Shown here piece by piece: positions 52,257 through 62,548 of a stretch of DNA of 64,000 nt. A program made the translations under genes and the position numbers. Every line of letters begins with the position of its first letter. Within the stretch, counting starts at the first letter, position 1. The notes below the pieces were generated by a model. It was not told where the DNA came from. It made no database searches and worked only from the letters and a program-made list of their open reading frames with translations. Origin of the DNA: Massilia sp. BJB1822 (GTDB taxonomy: Bacteria; Pseudomonadota; Gammaproteobacteria; Burkholderiales; Burkholderiaceae_D); assembly GCF_013369485.1 (NCBI RefSeq), contig NZ_JABWEB010000008.1:147906-211905 (forward strand), given 5' to 3'.

Positions 52257-54164
52257 ATGGTATCAGTCCGACTTCCCGATGGTTCCGTGCGCCAGTTCGA
52301 TGCGCCAGTCACGGTGGCCCAGGTGGCCTCCAATATCAGCACCAGCCTGGCGAAAGCCGCGCTGGCCGGTAAAGTAGATGGCAAGGTGGTCGATACCTCC
52401 TTCCTGATAGAGAAGGATTCGGACATCGCCATCATCACCGACAAGGATGCCGATGGTCTGGACGTGATCCGCCACTCGACCGCCCACTTGCTGGCCTATG
52501 CCGTGAAGGAGCTGTATCCGGATGCGCAAGTGACCATCGGTCCGGTCATCGAAAACGGCTTCTACTATGACTTCTCCTACAAGCGTCCTTTCACCCCGGA
52601 CGATCTGGCGGCCATCGAGAAGAAGATGCAGGAGCTGGCCAAGAAGGATGAGCAGGTAACGCGCAAAGTGCTGCCACGCGACGAAGCCGTGGCCTACTTC
52701 AAATCCATCAACGAGCATTACAAGGCCGAGATCATCGCCTCCATCCCGTCCAACGAGGATGTGTCGCTCTACACCGAAGGCAGCTTCACCGACTTGTGCC
52801 GCGGCCCGCACGTGCCGTCGACCGGCAAGCTGAAAGTATTCAAGCTGATGAAGCTGGCCGGTGCCTACTGGCGCGGCGACTCCAAGAATGAAATGCTGCA
52901 GCGCGTGTACGGCACCGCCTGGGCCAAGAAGGAAGACCAGGAGCAGTACCTGCACATGCTGGAAGAGGCCGAGAAGCGCGACCACCGCAAGCTGGGCAAG
53001 CAGCTCGACCTGTTCCACTTCCAGGACGAAGCGCCAGGCCTGATCTTCTGGCATCCGAAAGGCTGGACCATCTGGCAGCAGGTGGAGCAGCATATGCGCG
53101 AAAAATACCGCGTCAACGGCTACCAGGAAGTGAAAGCGCCGCAGATTCTCGACCATACGCTGTGGGAGAAAACCGGCCACTGGGGCAACTACCGCGAAAA
53201 CATGTTCACCACGGATTCGGAAAGCCGCACCTATGCGCTGAAGCCGATGAACTGCCCTGGCCACATCCAGATCTACAACGCCGGCCTGCATTCCTACCGC
53301 GACCTGCCGCTGCGCTTCGGCGAATTCGGCCAGTGCCACCGCAATGAGCCTTCGGGTGCGCTGCACGGCGTGATGCGCGTGCGCGGCTTCACTCAGGACG
53401 ATGGCCACATCTTCTGTACCGAAGAGCAGATCGAAGCTGAAGTGACGGCCTTCCACGGCCAGGCCATGGAAGTCTATAAGGAATTCGGCTTCAGCAATAT
53501 CGACGTCAAGATCGCCCTGCGTCCGGACAACCGCATCGGCACCGACGAGGTGTGGGATGCGGCGGAAGAGGCGCTGCGTTCGGCGCTGCGTTCCTGCGGC
53601 GTGGAATGGATCGAGCTGCCAGGCGAGGGCGCTTTCTACGGTCCGAAAATCGAATACCATCTGAAGGACAGCCTGGGCCGCCCATGGCAGGTCGGCACCA
53701 TGCAGGTGGACTTCTTCATGCCTGAGCGTCTGGATGCGGAATACGTCGACGTCGACAATACCCGCAAGACCCCGGTCATGCTGCACCGCGCGATCGTCGG
53801 TTCGCTGGAACGCTTCATCGGCATCCTGATCGAGAACTATGCCGGGGCCATGCCGATGTGGCTGGCGCCGGTCCAGGTATCGATCCTGAACATCTCCGAC
53901 GCGCAGGCCGAATATGCAACGCAACTGGCCGCAAAGCTGCGTAAACTGGGCTTCCGCGTGCAGGCTGATTTGCGGAACGAGAAGATTACGTATAAAATAC
54001 GCGAACATTCCGTCCAAAAACTGCCGTACATTCTGGTGATCGGTGACAAAGAGCGGGATGCCAACACCGTGGCCGTGCGCGCACGGGGCAATGTCGATCT
54101 GGGCGTGATGTCCATCGATGCCCTGGTGGAGCGACTCCAGCAGGATGTCGCTACCAAAGCCTGA
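52257..54164 (+). CDS. thrS: Threonyl-tRNA synthetase
   Basis: Class II synthetase of 635 residues. It has a TGS domain (about 1-60), an editing domain with [10 protein letters not shown], the catalytic core with [13 protein letters not shown] and the motif 2 region [21 protein letters not shown] (split by position only), and a C-terminal anticodon-binding domain ([20 protein letters not shown]). I prefer the second of two adjacent ATGs (52257) for its 6-nt distance from TTGGAG. It is the first gene of the translation cluster. Confidence 0.97.
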   Translation: MVSVRLPDGSVRQFDAPVTVAQVASNISTSLAKAALAGKVDGKVVDTSFLIEKDSDIAIITDKDADGLDVIRHSTAHLLAYAVKELYPDAQVTIGPVIENGFYYDFSYKRPFTPDDLAAIEKKMQELAKKDEQVTRKVLPRDEAVAYFKSINEHYKAEIIASIPSNEDVSLYTEGSFTDLCRGPHVPSTGKLKVFKLMKLAGAYWRGDSKNEMLQRVYGTAWAKKEDQEQYLHMLEEAEKRDHRKLGKQLDLFHFQDEAPGLIFWHPKGWTIWQQVEQHMREKYRVNGYQEVKAPQILDHTLWEKTGHWGNYRENMFTTDSESRTYALKPMNCPGHIQIYNAGLHSYRDLPLRFGEFGQCHRNEPSGALHGVMRVRGFTQDDGHIFCTEEQIEAEVTAFHGQAMEVYKEFGFSNIDVKIALRPDNRIGTDEVWDAAEEALRSALRSCGVEWIELPGEGAFYGPKIEYHLKDSLGRPWQVGTMQVDFFMPERLDAEYVDVDNTRKTPVMLHRAIVGSLERFIGILIENYAGAMPMWLAPVQVSILNISDAQAEYATQLAAKLRKLGFRVQADLRNEKITYKIREHSVQKLPYILVIGDKERDANTVAVRARGNVDLGVMSIDALVERLQQDVATKA

Positions 54165-54214
54165 CGGGGGAACCCGCATACCGGCCGTTTATCAGATTTT
54201 TAAAGGAAACTACA

Positions 54215-54736
54215 ATAGCTACTGACAAGTCGCATCGCATCAATGGCGAAATCACCGCACCCGAAATGCGTCTGAGTGGGGTGGAAAACGAACCGCTCGG
54301 TATCGTGAGCCTGGCCGAAGCCTTCCGTCTGGCGGAAGAAGCGAACGTGGACCTCGTGGAAATCGCGCCGAACGCGACTCCACCGGTCTGCCGTCTGATG
54401 GACTACGGCAAGTTCAAGTATTCGGAGCAGAAAAAAGCCCACGAAGCGAAATTGAAGCAGAAAGTCATCTCGGTGAAGGAAGTCAAATTCCGTCCCGGTA
54501 CCGATGACGGCGATTACAACATCAAGCTGCGTAATCTGATCAAGTTCCTGGAAGACGGCGACAAGACCAAGATTACGCTGCGTTTCCGCGGCCGCGAAAT
54601 GGCGCACCAGGACATCGGCATGCGCATGCTGGAGCGTCTGAAGGCCGATCTGGAACCACATGGTCAGGTAGAGCAGTTCCCGAAAATGGAAGGCCGCCAG
54701 ATGATCATGGTTCTGGCGCCGAAAAAGAAAAAGTAA
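54215..54736 (+). CDS. infC: Translation initiation factor IF-3, AUA start
   Basis: Binds the 30S subunit and enforces start-codon selection. The conserved N-terminus ([20 protein letters not shown]) lies upstream of the first in-frame ATG (54266). The reading frame enters at ATA 54215, 7 nt after AAAGGA, giving 173 residues, the normal length. IF-3 genes characteristically use non-canonical starts (AUU in E. coli) for autoregulation by IF-3 itself. The rest shows [20 protein letters not shown] and the C-terminal [17 protein letters not shown] end. Confidence 0.92.
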   Translation: MATDKSHRINGEITAPEMRLSGVENEPLGIVSLAEAFRLAEEANVDLVEIAPNATPPVCRLMDYGKFKYSEQKKAHEAKLKQKVISVKEVKFRPGTDDGDYNIKLRNLIKFLEDGDKTKITLRFRGREMAHQDIGMRMLERLKADLEPHGQVEQFPKMEGRQMIMVLAPKKKK

Positions 54737-54931
54737 GATACAATAGACGGTTTCCGGGCGAATTCTTCGCCGGGGAACCGTTTTGCGTGAATTTGCGGCG
54801 TGCAAGCGCCGCAAAATGTAGTGGCCCCGCTGCCGCTGCATCAACAAGTGAAAGCAGGCATCTAAGTGCGGCGTAGGGCTGCCACCTGCAATCCTGTTAA
54901 ATTTGGAGCTAGCTGAAAAGCTAGATGTGTT
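54737..54931 (+). promoter_or_regulatory. Structured leader between infC and rpmI
   Basis: 195 nt with three stem-loops: a long one at 54747-54781 (ACGGTTTCC...GGGAACCGT, inner GGCGAA/TTCGCC) followed by TTTT, a 9-bp one at 54792-54815 (TTTGCGGCG/CGCCGCAAA), and a 5-bp one at 54909-54924 (CTAGC/GCTAG) sitting between GGAG (54905-54908) and the rpmI ATG. Folding of the last one would bring the Shine-Dalgarno to an effective 7-nt spacing. Ribosomal protein L20 controls this leader in other bacteria; here that is inference. Confidence 0.55.
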
Positions 54932-55129
54932 ATGCCAAAAATGAAGACCAAGAGCTCCGCGAAGAAGCGTTTTCGCGTGCGTCCAGGTGGTACTGTGAAA
55001 TCGGGCATGGCTTTCAAACGCCACATCCTGACCAAGAAAACCACCAAAAACAAGCGTCAACTGCGTGGTACCCGTAACATCAATGCGTCCGACGTCACGA
55101 GCGTCTACCGCATGATGCCTACCGCTTAA
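54932..55129 (+). CDS. rpmI: 50S ribosomal protein L35
   Basis: 65-residue basic protein of the large subunit ([20 protein letters not shown], then [14 protein letters not shown]), full length. The ribosome-binding site is 23 nt from the ATG with a hairpin between. Followed by rplT after 25 bp. Confidence 0.97.
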   Translation: MPKMKTKSSAKKRFRVRPGGTVKSGMAFKRHILTKKTTKNKRQLRGTRNINASDVTSVYRMMPTA

Positions 55130-55154
55130 TCTCACACTCATTTAAGGAGCTACT

Positions 55155-55514
55155 ATGCCTCGAGTAAAACGTGGGGTTACTGCGCGTGCCCGTCATAAGA
55201 AAGTACTGAATCTGGCCAAGGGTTACCGTGGTCGTCGCAGCAAGGTTTACCGTATTGCCAAGCAAGCAGTTATGCGCGCTGGCCAGTACGCATACCGCGA
55301 CCGCCGTAACAAGAAGCGCGTCTTCCGCGCCCTGTGGATCACCCGTATCAACGCGGCTTCCCGCGAACACGGCCTGACCTACAGCGTATTCATGAACGGC
55401 CTGAAAAAAGCCGCGATTGAACTGGACCGTAAAGTCCTGGCCGATATGGCTGTGATGGACAAGCCAGCGTTTGCTGCGATTGTCAACGTCGTCAAAGCCA
55501 AGATCGCTGCTTAA
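55155..55514 (+). CDS. rplT: 50S ribosomal protein L20
   Basis: 119-residue large-subunit assembly protein ([35 protein letters not shown]). Typical length, with an AAGGAGC site. In other bacteria it represses the rpmI-rplT mRNA. Confidence 0.98.
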   Translation: MPRVKRGVTARARHKKVLNLAKGYRGRRSKVYRIAKQAVMRAGQYAYRDRRNKKRVFRALWITRINAASREHGLTYSVFMNGLKKAAIELDRKVLADMAVMDKPAFAAIVNVVKAKIAA

Positions 55515-55557
55515 TTGCCAGTGATGGGCGCCGCTTCCGGGCGGTGCTCATAAAAAG

Positions 55558-55592
55558 AAGCGGGGCATGGTGCGAACCTATGCCCCGTTTTT
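55558..55592 (+). terminator. Terminator or attenuator between rplT and pheS
   Basis: Perfect 8-bp stem CGGGGCAT/ATGCCCCG (55561-55587), extended by A-T pairs, then TTTTTAATTT. The short open frame before it (55524, MGAASGRCS) has no Phe codons, so a pheM-type attenuator is not supported; partial termination would set the rplT:pheST ratio. Confidence 0.9.
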
Positions 55593-55619
55593 AATTTCCA
55601 CCACAGGAAAAACAGTCGG

Positions 55620-56636
55620 ATGAACTCCCTCGAACAACTCGTCGTCGCGGCCCAGGCTGACTTTATCGCCGCCGCAGACGCTGCCGCCCTGGAAAACGCC
55701 AAAGCCAAATACCTGGGCAAGACCGGCCAGATCACCGAAATGATGAAGGGTCTGGGCAAACTTGACCCGGACGCCAAGAAGGCGCAGGGCGCCCTGATTA
55801 ATGCCGCCAAGGTGCAGATCGAAGCCGCGCTGACCGCGCGCCGTGACGCCCTGGCCGAAGCCCAGCTGCAGTTGCGCCTGAATGCCGAAGCGATCGACGT
55901 GACCCTGCCGGGCCGCGGCCGCGCGTCGGGCGGCATCCATCCCGTGATGCGCACCTGGGAACGGGTGGAAGCAATCTTCCGCTCGATCGGCTTCGACGTG
56001 GCCGGCGGCCCCGAGATCGAAACCGACTGGACCAATTTCACCGCCTTGAACAGCCCGGAAAACCATCCGGCCCGTTCGATGCAGGACACCTTCTACATCG
56101 AAGGCAACGACAGCACCGGCAAGCCGCTGCTGCTGCGTACCCACACCAGCCCGATGCAGGTGCGCTATGCGCGCAGCCATCAGCCGCCGATCAAGGTGAT
56201 CGCGCCGGGCCGCACCTACCGCGTCGACAGCGACGCCACCCACTCGCCGATGTTCCACCAGGTCGAAGGCCTGTGGATCGCCGAGAACATCAGCTTCGCC
56301 GACCTGAAAGGCGTGTACCTGAACTTCGTCAAGGCCTTCTTCGAGACCGACGACCTGCAGGTGCGCTTCCGTCCTTCCTACTTCCCGTTCACCGAACCGT
56401 CGGCCGAAATCGACATCGCCTTCGGCAGTGGCCCGCTCAAAGGACGCTGGCTGGAAGTGTCGGGCTCCGGCCAGGTGCACCCGAACGTGGTGCGCAACTT
56501 CGGCCTCGATCCGGAAAAATACATCGGCTTCGCGTTCGGCTCCGGCCTTGAGCGCCTGACGATGCTGCGCTATGGCGTCAACGACCTGCGCCTGTTCTAC
56601 GAAGGCGACCTGCGCTTCCTGAAGCAGTTCAACTGA
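55620..56636 (+). CDS. pheS: Phenylalanyl-tRNA synthetase alpha subunit
   Basis: 338-residue catalytic subunit. It has an N-terminal coiled-coil (tRNA binding; residues ~1-95), then the class II core: [40 protein letters not shown] (motif 2 region) and [20 protein letters not shown] (motif 3). It is 53 bp before pheT. Confidence 0.98.
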   Translation: MNSLEQLVVAAQADFIAAADAAALENAKAKYLGKTGQITEMMKGLGKLDPDAKKAQGALINAAKVQIEAALTARRDALAEAQLQLRLNAEAIDVTLPGRGRASGGIHPVMRTWERVEAIFRSIGFDVAGGPEIETDWTNFTALNSPENHPARSMQDTFYIEGNDSTGKPLLLRTHTSPMQVRYARSHQPPIKVIAPGRTYRVDSDATHSPMFHQVEGLWIAENISFADLKGVYLNFVKAFFETDDLQVRFRPSYFPFTEPSAEIDIAFGSGPLKGRWLEVSGSGQVHPNVVRNFGLDPEKYIGFAFGSGLERLTMLRYGVNDLRLFYEGDLRFLKQFN

Positions 56637-56689
56637 GCGCCGCCGACCCGGCGTTGTGAACCGAAACTAAAAGAATACGAAGGCTGATT

Positions 56690-59116
56690 ATGCAATTCTC
56701 CGAAAACTGGCTCCGTACCATGGTCGATCCGAAGATGACTTCGGATGAACTGGCGCACCTGCTGACCATGTCCGGTCTCGAAGTGGAAGAAGTGGAACCC
56801 GTGGCGCCGCCATTCTCCAACGTGGTGGTAGGCCATGTGCGCGAAATGGCCAAGCACCCGAATGCCGACCGCCTCAATGTCTGCCAGGTGGACGTGGGCA
56901 CCGGCACCTTGCTGAATATCGTCTGCGGCGCGCCGAATGTGCGCCCGGGCCTGAAAGTGGTGTGCGCCATGGCCGGCGCCGTGCTGCCGCCTGGCGCCGA
57001 CGGCAAGCCGTTTGAAATCAAGGTGGGCCAGCTGCGCGGCGTCGAGTCGCAAGGCATGCTGTGCTCCGCGCGCGAACTGAAGCTGTCGGAAGACCACGGC
57101 GGCCTGCTGGAACTGCCGGACGATGCGCCGGTGGGCCAGAACTTCCGCGACTATTTCGCCCTGAACGATCTGAAATTCACCGTCAAGCTGACCCCGAACA
57201 AGGCGGACTGCCTGTCCGTGCTGGGCGTGGCGCGCGAAGTGGCGGCCCTGACCGGCGCGCCGCTGACGCTGGCGCAATACCGCCCGGTGGCCGTGAATAT
57301 GAACGAAAAGCTGCCGGTGAAGATCAGCGCACCCGAGCTGTGCGGCCGTTTCGCCGGCCGCGTGATCCGCGGCCTGAACGCCAAGGCCAGCACGCCGGAA
57401 TGGATGAAGCAGCGCCTCGAGCGCAGCGGCCAACGTCCGGTGTCGGCCCTGGTCGACATCTCCAACTACGTGATGCTGGAAGTGGGCCGTCCTTCCCACG
57501 TCTTCGATATGGACAAGATCCATGGCAGCCTGGATGTGCGCTGGGGTAAGAAGGGCGAGACCCTGAAACTCTTGAACGGCAACACCATCGAAGTCGATGA
57601 ATGGGTGGGCGTGATCGCCGACGAGAAGGAACTCGAATCGCTGGCCGGCATCATGGGCGGCGACGCCACCGCCGTCTCGCTCGACACCGAGAACATCTAT
57701 CTGGAAGCTGCGTTCTGGTGGCCCAACGCCATCCAGGGCCGCGCCCGCAAATACAACTTCAGCACCGATGCCGCCCACCGCTTCGAGCGCGGCGTGGATG
57801 CTGAAACCATCGCCGAACATATCGAGCGCATTACTTCGCTGATCGTGGAAATCTGCGGCACGCCGCAAACCAAGGTCGGCCCGATCGACGACCAGAAGGT
57901 GAATATGCCGCAGCGCGCGCCCGTGAGCATGCGCACCGCGCGCGCCCAGAAGGTGATCGGCGTGCCGTTGACCGACGAAGTCGTGGCCGACATCTTCAAG
58001 CGCCTGAACCTGGAATTCACCCTGGCCGACGGCGTGTTCTCCGTGACCGCGCCGAGCTACCGCTTCGACATCGAGATCGAGGAAGACCTGATCGAGGAAG
58101 TGGCGCGCGTCTACGGCTTTGAGAACATCCCGACGCTGCCGCCGGTGGCCGCCAGCCAGATGCTGATCGCGCCGGAAGACACCCGTTCCGTGTTCGCCGT
58201 GCGCCACCAGCTGGCCGGCCTGGGCTACCAGGAGGTGGTCAACATGAGCTTCGTGGAAGCGGCCTGGGAGCAGGATTTCAGCGGCAACGACAATCCGATC
58301 AAGCTGCAAAACCCGATCGCCAGCCAGCTGAGCGTGATGCGTACTTCGCTGATCGGCAGCCTGGTCGCCAATGTGCGCTATAACCTGAACCGCAAGGCCA
58401 GCCGCGTGCGCCTGTTCGAAGTGGGCGCCATCTACCAGCGCGACGCGTCCGTGGCCGATGGCCCGCTGACCGTGGCCGGCTACCACCAGCCGCAGCGCGT
58501 GGCCGCCATGGCTTACGGTCCCTGCGAGGACGAGCAGTGGGGCCAGGCCACCCGCGACATCGATTACTTCGACGTCAAGGCCGACCTGGAAGCCCTGTTC
58601 GCACCAGCCACCCTGCGTTTCGCCAAGCTGGCGCATCCGGCCCTGCACCCGGGCCGCGCCGCCTCGGTCGAGCTGGACGGCAAGGTGATCGGTTTCCTCG
58701 GCGAGCTGCATCCGCGTTGGCTGCAGAAATACGATCTGCCGAAAGCGCCTGTGCTGTTCGAAGTCGATGCAGTTGCACTGCAGCAACGTGCTGTGCCACA
58801 ATACGCCGAGATTTCGAAGTTCCCGGGCGCCAGCCGCGACCTCGCCGTGCTGGTCAAGCAGGATGTGGCAGCCCAGGATCTGCTCGACGCTTTCCACGGC
58901 GCGGCGCAGGCGCACGCGGCAGGCCGCATCGTGCAAGCCATTGTTTTGTTTGATGAATATCGCGGCAAGGGTTTGGAAGCGGACGAAAAATCGCTTGCTT
59001 TCCGCTTTAGCTTGCAAGATACTCAAAACACCCTGCAAGACGAAGTGGTCGATGCCCTGATGGCCGCGCTGGCCGATGCCGCCGTGCAAAAACACGGCGC
59101 CAAACTGCGCGCCTAA
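56690..59116 (+). CDS. pheT: Phenylalanyl-tRNA synthetase beta subunit
   Basis: 808-residue subunit. Domains in order: EMAP/OB-fold tRNA-binding ([18 protein letters not shown], residues ~52-69), B3/B4 editing ([40 protein letters not shown]), B5, the catalytic-like core, and a C-terminal ferredoxin-fold anticodon domain ([20 protein letters not shown]). Full length; the GGxG-type editing pocket appears intact. Confidence 0.98.
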   Translation: MQFSENWLRTMVDPKMTSDELAHLLTMSGLEVEEVEPVAPPFSNVVVGHVREMAKHPNADRLNVCQVDVGTGTLLNIVCGAPNVRPGLKVVCAMAGAVLPPGADGKPFEIKVGQLRGVESQGMLCSARELKLSEDHGGLLELPDDAPVGQNFRDYFALNDLKFTVKLTPNKADCLSVLGVAREVAALTGAPLTLAQYRPVAVNMNEKLPVKISAPELCGRFAGRVIRGLNAKASTPEWMKQRLERSGQRPVSALVDISNYVMLEVGRPSHVFDMDKIHGSLDVRWGKKGETLKLLNGNTIEVDEWVGVIADEKELESLAGIMGGDATAVSLDTENIYLEAAFWWPNAIQGRARKYNFSTDAAHRFERGVDAETIAEHIERITSLIVEICGTPQTKVGPIDDQKVNMPQRAPVSMRTARAQKVIGVPLTDEVVADIFKRLNLEFTLADGVFSVTAPSYRFDIEIEEDLIEEVARVYGFENIPTLPPVAASQMLIAPEDTRSVFAVRHQLAGLGYQEVVNMSFVEAAWEQDFSGNDNPIKLQNPIASQLSVMRTSLIGSLVANVRYNLNRKASRVRLFEVGAIYQRDASVADGPLTVAGYHQPQRVAAMAYGPCEDEQWGQATRDIDYFDVKADLEALFAPATLRFAKLAHPALHPGRAASVELDGKVIGFLGELHPRWLQKYDLPKAPVLFEVDAVALQQRAVPQYAEISKFPGASRDLAVLVKQDVAAQDLLDAFHGAAQAHAAGRIVQAIVLFDEYRGKGLEADEKSLAFRFSLQDTQNTLQDEVVDALMAALADAAVQKHGAKLRA

Positions 59117-59169
59117 GAGCGTTAGCGCTTCCTTGCAGTAATAAGCGTTTTTATTCAGTTAACACCAGG

Positions 59170-59190
59170 GAGTCCGGCTATGCCGGACTC
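59170..59190 (+). promoter_or_regulatory. Perfect hairpin over the ihfA candidate start
   Basis: 9-bp stem GAGTCCGGC/GCCGGACTC with a three-base TAT loop. The ATG at 59180 lies in the loop and the AGGGAG site in part of the stem. It may be an mRNA processing or translational control element between pheT and ihfA; it lacks a proper T-run. Confidence 0.6.
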
Positions 59191-59632
59191 ATGTTCTTTG
59201 AGAAGGCAGGGCAGGAAAATTAATAACAACGACGTTGATTCCGCCGTACTCCAATCCGCATTGGATGCCGACCTGCACCGCGCGATGCAGGTAGCCAAGG
59301 TACGCCAGGAAGCTGAAAGAGATTTGCCGACGCTGACCAAGGCGGAGCTGGCCGAGCTGCTGTTCGAGCAGGTGGGCCTGAACAAGCGCGAGGCCAAGGA
59401 TATGGTCGAAACCTTCTTCGACGAGATCCGCAATGCGCTCGAGCGCGGCGAAGCGGTGAAACTGTCCGGTTTCGGCAATTTCCAGCTGCGCGACAAGCCG
59501 CAGCGTCCGGGCCGCAACCCGAAGACCGGGGAAGAGATTCCCATCACGGCGCGCCGCGTCGTGACCTTCCACGCCAGCCAAAAGCTGAAGAGCATGGTGG
59601 AAGACAGCGCCGCGCTGGCGCGGGCCGCCTGA
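59180..59632 (+). CDS. ihfA: Integration host factor subunit alpha, N-terminally extended
   Basis: DNA-bending nucleoid protein, partner of IHF-beta. The core from about residue 50 ([20 protein letters not shown], then [20 protein letters not shown] and [20 protein letters not shown]) is full-length IHF-alpha. The 48 residues before it are extra. The ATG at 59180 has the best ribosome-binding site (AGGGAG, 7 nt); alternatives are ATG 59285 (115 residues) and TTG 59324 (102 residues, the family's usual length). The true start is not settled. It lies between pheT and merR, as commonly found. Confidence 0.85.
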   Translation: MPDSCSLRRQGRKINNNDVDSAVLQSALDADLHRAMQVAKVRQEAERDLPTLTKAELAELLFEQVGLNKREAKDMVETFFDEIRNALERGEAVKLSGFGNFQLRDKPQRPGRNPKTGEEIPITARRVVTFHASQKLKSMVEDSAALARAA

Positions 59633-59645
59633 GTAAGGACGCCGC

Positions 59646-60056
59646 ATGAACGATCGCCTCGGCAAGTCGGAACTGGTGGTGCTGCCACCGATTCCCGCCA
59701 AGCGCTACTTCACCATCGGCGAGGTGAGCGAGCTGTGCGGCGTGAAGCCGCATGTGCTGCGCTACTGGGAGCAGGAATTCACCCAGCTCAAGCCGGTCAA
59801 GCGGCGCGGCAACCGCCGCTATTACCAGCATCATGAGGTGCTGCTGATCCGGCGCATCCGTGAATTATTGTACGAGCAGGGCTTCACAATCAGCGGCGCC
59901 CGCAATAAACTCGACACCCGGGCATACGATCCTGCGCAGGAAGAGTATGATGAAGCTTCCGGCCCCGATGCCGGTGCGCAGCCGCCCGCGCCGCCACCGC
60001 TGGACCGCGACATGATACGCAGCGAACTGCTGGCGATCCTGGATTTGCTGAAGTAA
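59646..60056 (+). CDS. MerR-family transcriptional regulator
   Basis: 136-residue protein. The N-terminal winged-helix is of MerR type (YFTIGEVSELCGVKPHVLRY, then WEQEFTQLKPVKRRGNRRYY); a short helical C-terminus and Pro/Ala-rich linker follow, without Cys effector ligands. The gene next to ihfA is conserved in many betaproteobacteria. Target unknown. 13 bp after ihfA; a terminator follows. Confidence 0.92.
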   Translation: MNDRLGKSELVVLPPIPAKRYFTIGEVSELCGVKPHVLRYWEQEFTQLKPVKRRGNRRYYQHHEVLLIRRIRELLYEQGFTISGARNKLDTRAYDPAQEEYDEASGPDAGAQPPAPPPLDRDMIRSELLAILDLLK

Positions 60057-60073
60057 GGCAGGGGCAAGGGCAT

Positions 60074-60101
60074 AAAGGCGCGCGCACAGCGCCTTTTTTT
60101 C
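60074..60101 (+). terminator. Terminator of the thrS-merR cluster
   Basis: 8-bp stem AAAGGCGC/GCGCCTTT (60074-60096) followed by a run of T. Confidence 0.92.
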
Positions 60102-60235
60102 GTCCGGCGCGGCCTGGTTTTTTTAATGATACAATATCAATATTGTAGTTTTGTTAGTGATAGTGCAGACGCTGATCCGGAGCGGCGTTCGCTCCAGGGC
60201 TTCTTTCCCATGCAAGTACAAGACGAGGGAAAACA

Positions 60236-60868
60236 ATGATACGCGTTGCCATTTGTGACGATCATCAGATAGTAAGAGCGGGCTTCAAGCAGATTTTCTC
60301 GTCCTCGGACGAGTTCAATGTGGTCGCGGAAGGCAGCACGGGGCGCGAGGCGCTCGACATCGCCCGCCGCGAGATTTGCGATGTATTGCTGCTGGATATC
60401 GCCATGCCCGACCAGAGCGGCATCGATACCCTGCGCACCATCCGCCAGGGCCAGCCCGATCTGCCGGTGCTGATCCTGTCCGGCTATCCGGCGCAGCAAT
60501 ATGCGCTGAACCTGTTCAAGATGGGCGCGAACGGCTATCTGAACAAGGAATGCGAGGCCGAGGAATTGATCACCGCGGTGCGCACCGTGCACCAGGGCCG
60601 CCGCTATGTCAGCTCGCAAGTGGGCGAGCTGCTGGCGCAAAGCTTCGACCGCGATCCGAATACGGCCCTGCATACCGAGCTGTCGGACCGTGAATTCCAG
60701 GTCTTCCTGCGACTGGCGCGCGGCGCCACCGTGTCCGATATCGGCGTGGCGCTCTCGCTGAGCATCAAGACGGTCAGCACTTACCGCACCCGCATCATGG
60801 AAAAAATGGGCTTGCAGTCGAATAGCGACCTGACCTACTACGCCATGAAGAATAATCTGCTGGATTGA
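60236..60868 (+). CDS. NarL/FixJ-family response regulator
   Basis: 210-residue DNA-binding response regulator. Receiver domain: acidic pocket CDDHQ near residue 8-9, phosphoacceptor Asp in LLLDIAMPDQSG (~55), and Lys in GYLNKECE (~105). LuxR-type HTH at ~145-205 (ELSDREFQVFLRLARGATVS, then DIGVALSLSIKTVSTYRTRI). It is followed after 126 bp by a histidine kinase on the same strand, its likely partner. Confidence 0.94.
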   Translation: MIRVAICDDHQIVRAGFKQIFSSSDEFNVVAEGSTGREALDIARREICDVLLLDIAMPDQSGIDTLRTIRQGQPDLPVLILSGYPAQQYALNLFKMGANGYLNKECEAEELITAVRTVHQGRRYVSSQVGELLAQSFDRDPNTALHTELSDREFQVFLRLARGATVSDIGVALSLSIKTVSTYRTRIMEKMGLQSNSDLTYYAMKNNLLD

Positions 60869-60994
60869 GAAATAGTTCCTGAGTGCAAAGGGTGCGCACA
60901 GTAGGATTTCTGGCGGGAAGTATTTTTAGGGCCAGTCTATAATGAACGGCCCGGCTTTCCGCCGATGCACACCTAGCGAAGGATGCTTGTCAGG

Positions 60995-62548
60995 ATGTAT
61001 TTCACCGATCAATCGGCGCCCAAACACCGGCTACCGCTGTACAAGACGGTTCTGTGCATTACCTGCGCACTGATCCTGATCGTCAACGGCCTCAGCCTGT
61101 TTCAGAATCTGCGCTCGCTGAAGGGCGCCAATGCCCAGCTGGCGCAGAGTTCGCGCGTGGCCGAGCGGCTGCAATACCTGAATGTGCTGGTGCTCGATGC
61201 GGAAAGCAGCACGCGCGCCTATTTCATCTCCGGCAATGAAAACTATCTGGGCCCGATGCGCGGCGCCCTCAAGGATAGCGAAACCGAATTCCGCGAACTG
61301 GAGCAGTTGCTCCAGGACAATCCCAACCAGCTCAAAAACCTGGCCCAGCTGAAGAACCTGGTGCGCCGCAAGCTCGGCATCCTGAGCCAGGGGCTGGACG
61401 TCTACCGCCATGGCGGCCTGAACGAGATTGTGAATATCGCCCGCGTCAGCGACAGCCGCAGCAGCATGGACGAGATACGCCTGCAGGTGGTCATCATGGT
61501 GCAGGAGCAGAACGAAACCATGGCCCAGCGCAGCGCCAGCTTCTACCAGGAATACGAGAAGGCCGTGCTGCTGGGCACCGGCATCAATGCCGTCGCCATC
61601 GTGGTGCTGATCATGTTCTACCAGCTGGTGCGGCGCAGCTTCGGCCACCGCGCGGCCGTCGAACATGCTTTGCAAGCCTCGAACGAGAACCTGGAATCGA
61701 CGGTGGCCCAGCGTACCGAACAGCTGTCCGTGCTGTCGCGCCACTTGATCAGCATCAGCGAGGAAGAGAAGGTGCGTCTGTCGCGCGAGCTGCATGACGA
61801 GATGGGCGCCAACCTGACCTCGATCAGCATGGACATCACGGCCGTCACCATGCAGCTGCAAAAGACCGATCCCGAACTGGCGTCCAAGCTCAAGCGCGCA
61901 CGCGCCACCCTGCTGGAAACGGTGGAATTGAAGCGCCGCATCATCGAAAACCTGCGCCCCAGCCTGCTCGACAACCTGGGCCTGTGCGCCGCCATCGACA
62001 GCTATTGCGAGGAATTCGCCCGCCTGGCCGGCATTCCCTGCGATACCGAAATCGGTCCGGAAATCGACGGCATCGCCAAGGCCGGCGAAACCAGCCTGTC
62101 GATCGCCCTGTTCCGCATCGTGCAGGAATCGCTGACCAATATCCGCAAATACGCGCGCGCCGACACAGTGTCGGTGACGCTCAAGCGCAATGGCGAAGGC
62201 ATGCTGGTCTTGCGCATCATCGACGATGGCGTGGGGATCGCTTCCAACACCCTGGTGAAACCGATGTCGCATGGCTTGCTCGGCATGCGCGAGCGGGCTT
62301 TGCTGCTGGGGGGAACCTTGAATATCCGGCGCGGACGGGGCGATAAGGGTACGTGCATCGAGGTGCATATCCCGCTGCGCCCCAAGGCGGAGACGGCGAA
62401 CCAGTCTCCGGCGGCGGCCCTGGCGGCCGCCAAATTGGGTGCAATCAGCAGCGGGCTACATCGACGAGCAGACGATCATACTCCGTCTTCGCCACTTTAT
62501 AGCACTCGCCCGCATAGCGCTCCAGACCCGCACGATCAAGTACAGTGA
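60995..62548 (+). CDS. Sensor histidine kinase (HisKA_3/NarX-type)
   Basis: Inner-membrane sensor of 517 residues. Two membrane helices (about 17-37 and 190-212) frame a helical periplasmic domain with a CHASE3-like look (LNVLVLDAESSTRAYFISGN). After a coiled linker comes the H-box RELHDEMGANLTSISMD and an HATPase domain (NIRKYARADTVSVTL; DDGVGI; GLLGMRERALLLGG). The start at 60995 is preferred to 60983 because GAAGGA lies upstream at about 11 nt. The last ~35 codons overlap the convergent Crp-like gene by 104 bp. Partner of the preceding response regulator. Confidence 0.92.
   Translation: MYFTDQSAPKHRLPLYKTVLCITCALILIVNGLSLFQNLRSLKGANAQLAQSSRVAERLQYLNVLVLDAESSTRAYFISGNENYLGPMRGALKDSETEFRELEQLLQDNPNQLKNLAQLKNLVRRKLGILSQGLDVYRHGGLNEIVNIARVSDSRSSMDEIRLQVVIMVQEQNETMAQRSASFYQEYEKAVLLGTGINAVAIVVLIMFYQLVRRSFGHRAAVEHALQASNENLESTVAQRTEQLSVLSRHLISISEEEKVRLSRELHDEMGANLTSISMDITAVTMQLQKTDPELASKLKRARATLLETVELKRRIIENLRPSLLDNLGLCAAIDSYCEEFARLAGIPCDTEIGPEIDGIAKAGETSLSIALFRIVQESLTNIRKYARADTVSVTLKRNGEGMLVLRIIDDGVGIASNTLVKPMSHGLLGMRERALLLGGTLNIRRGRGDKGTCIEVHIPLRPKAETANQSPAAALAAAKLGAISSGLHRRADDHTPSSPLYSTRPHSAPDPHDQVQ

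Noticed and set aside
56597..59095. 832-codon minus-strand open frame opposite pheT
   Set aside because: Shadow of pheT. The product is an Arg/His/Gln-rich composition typical of antisense frames, and pheT is full length and certain.
59191..59223. Short frame [10 protein letters not shown] after the ihfA hairpin, resembling a Phe leader peptide
   Set aside because: It lies downstream of pheST rather than upstream, has only two Phe and no terminator/antiterminator pair after it.
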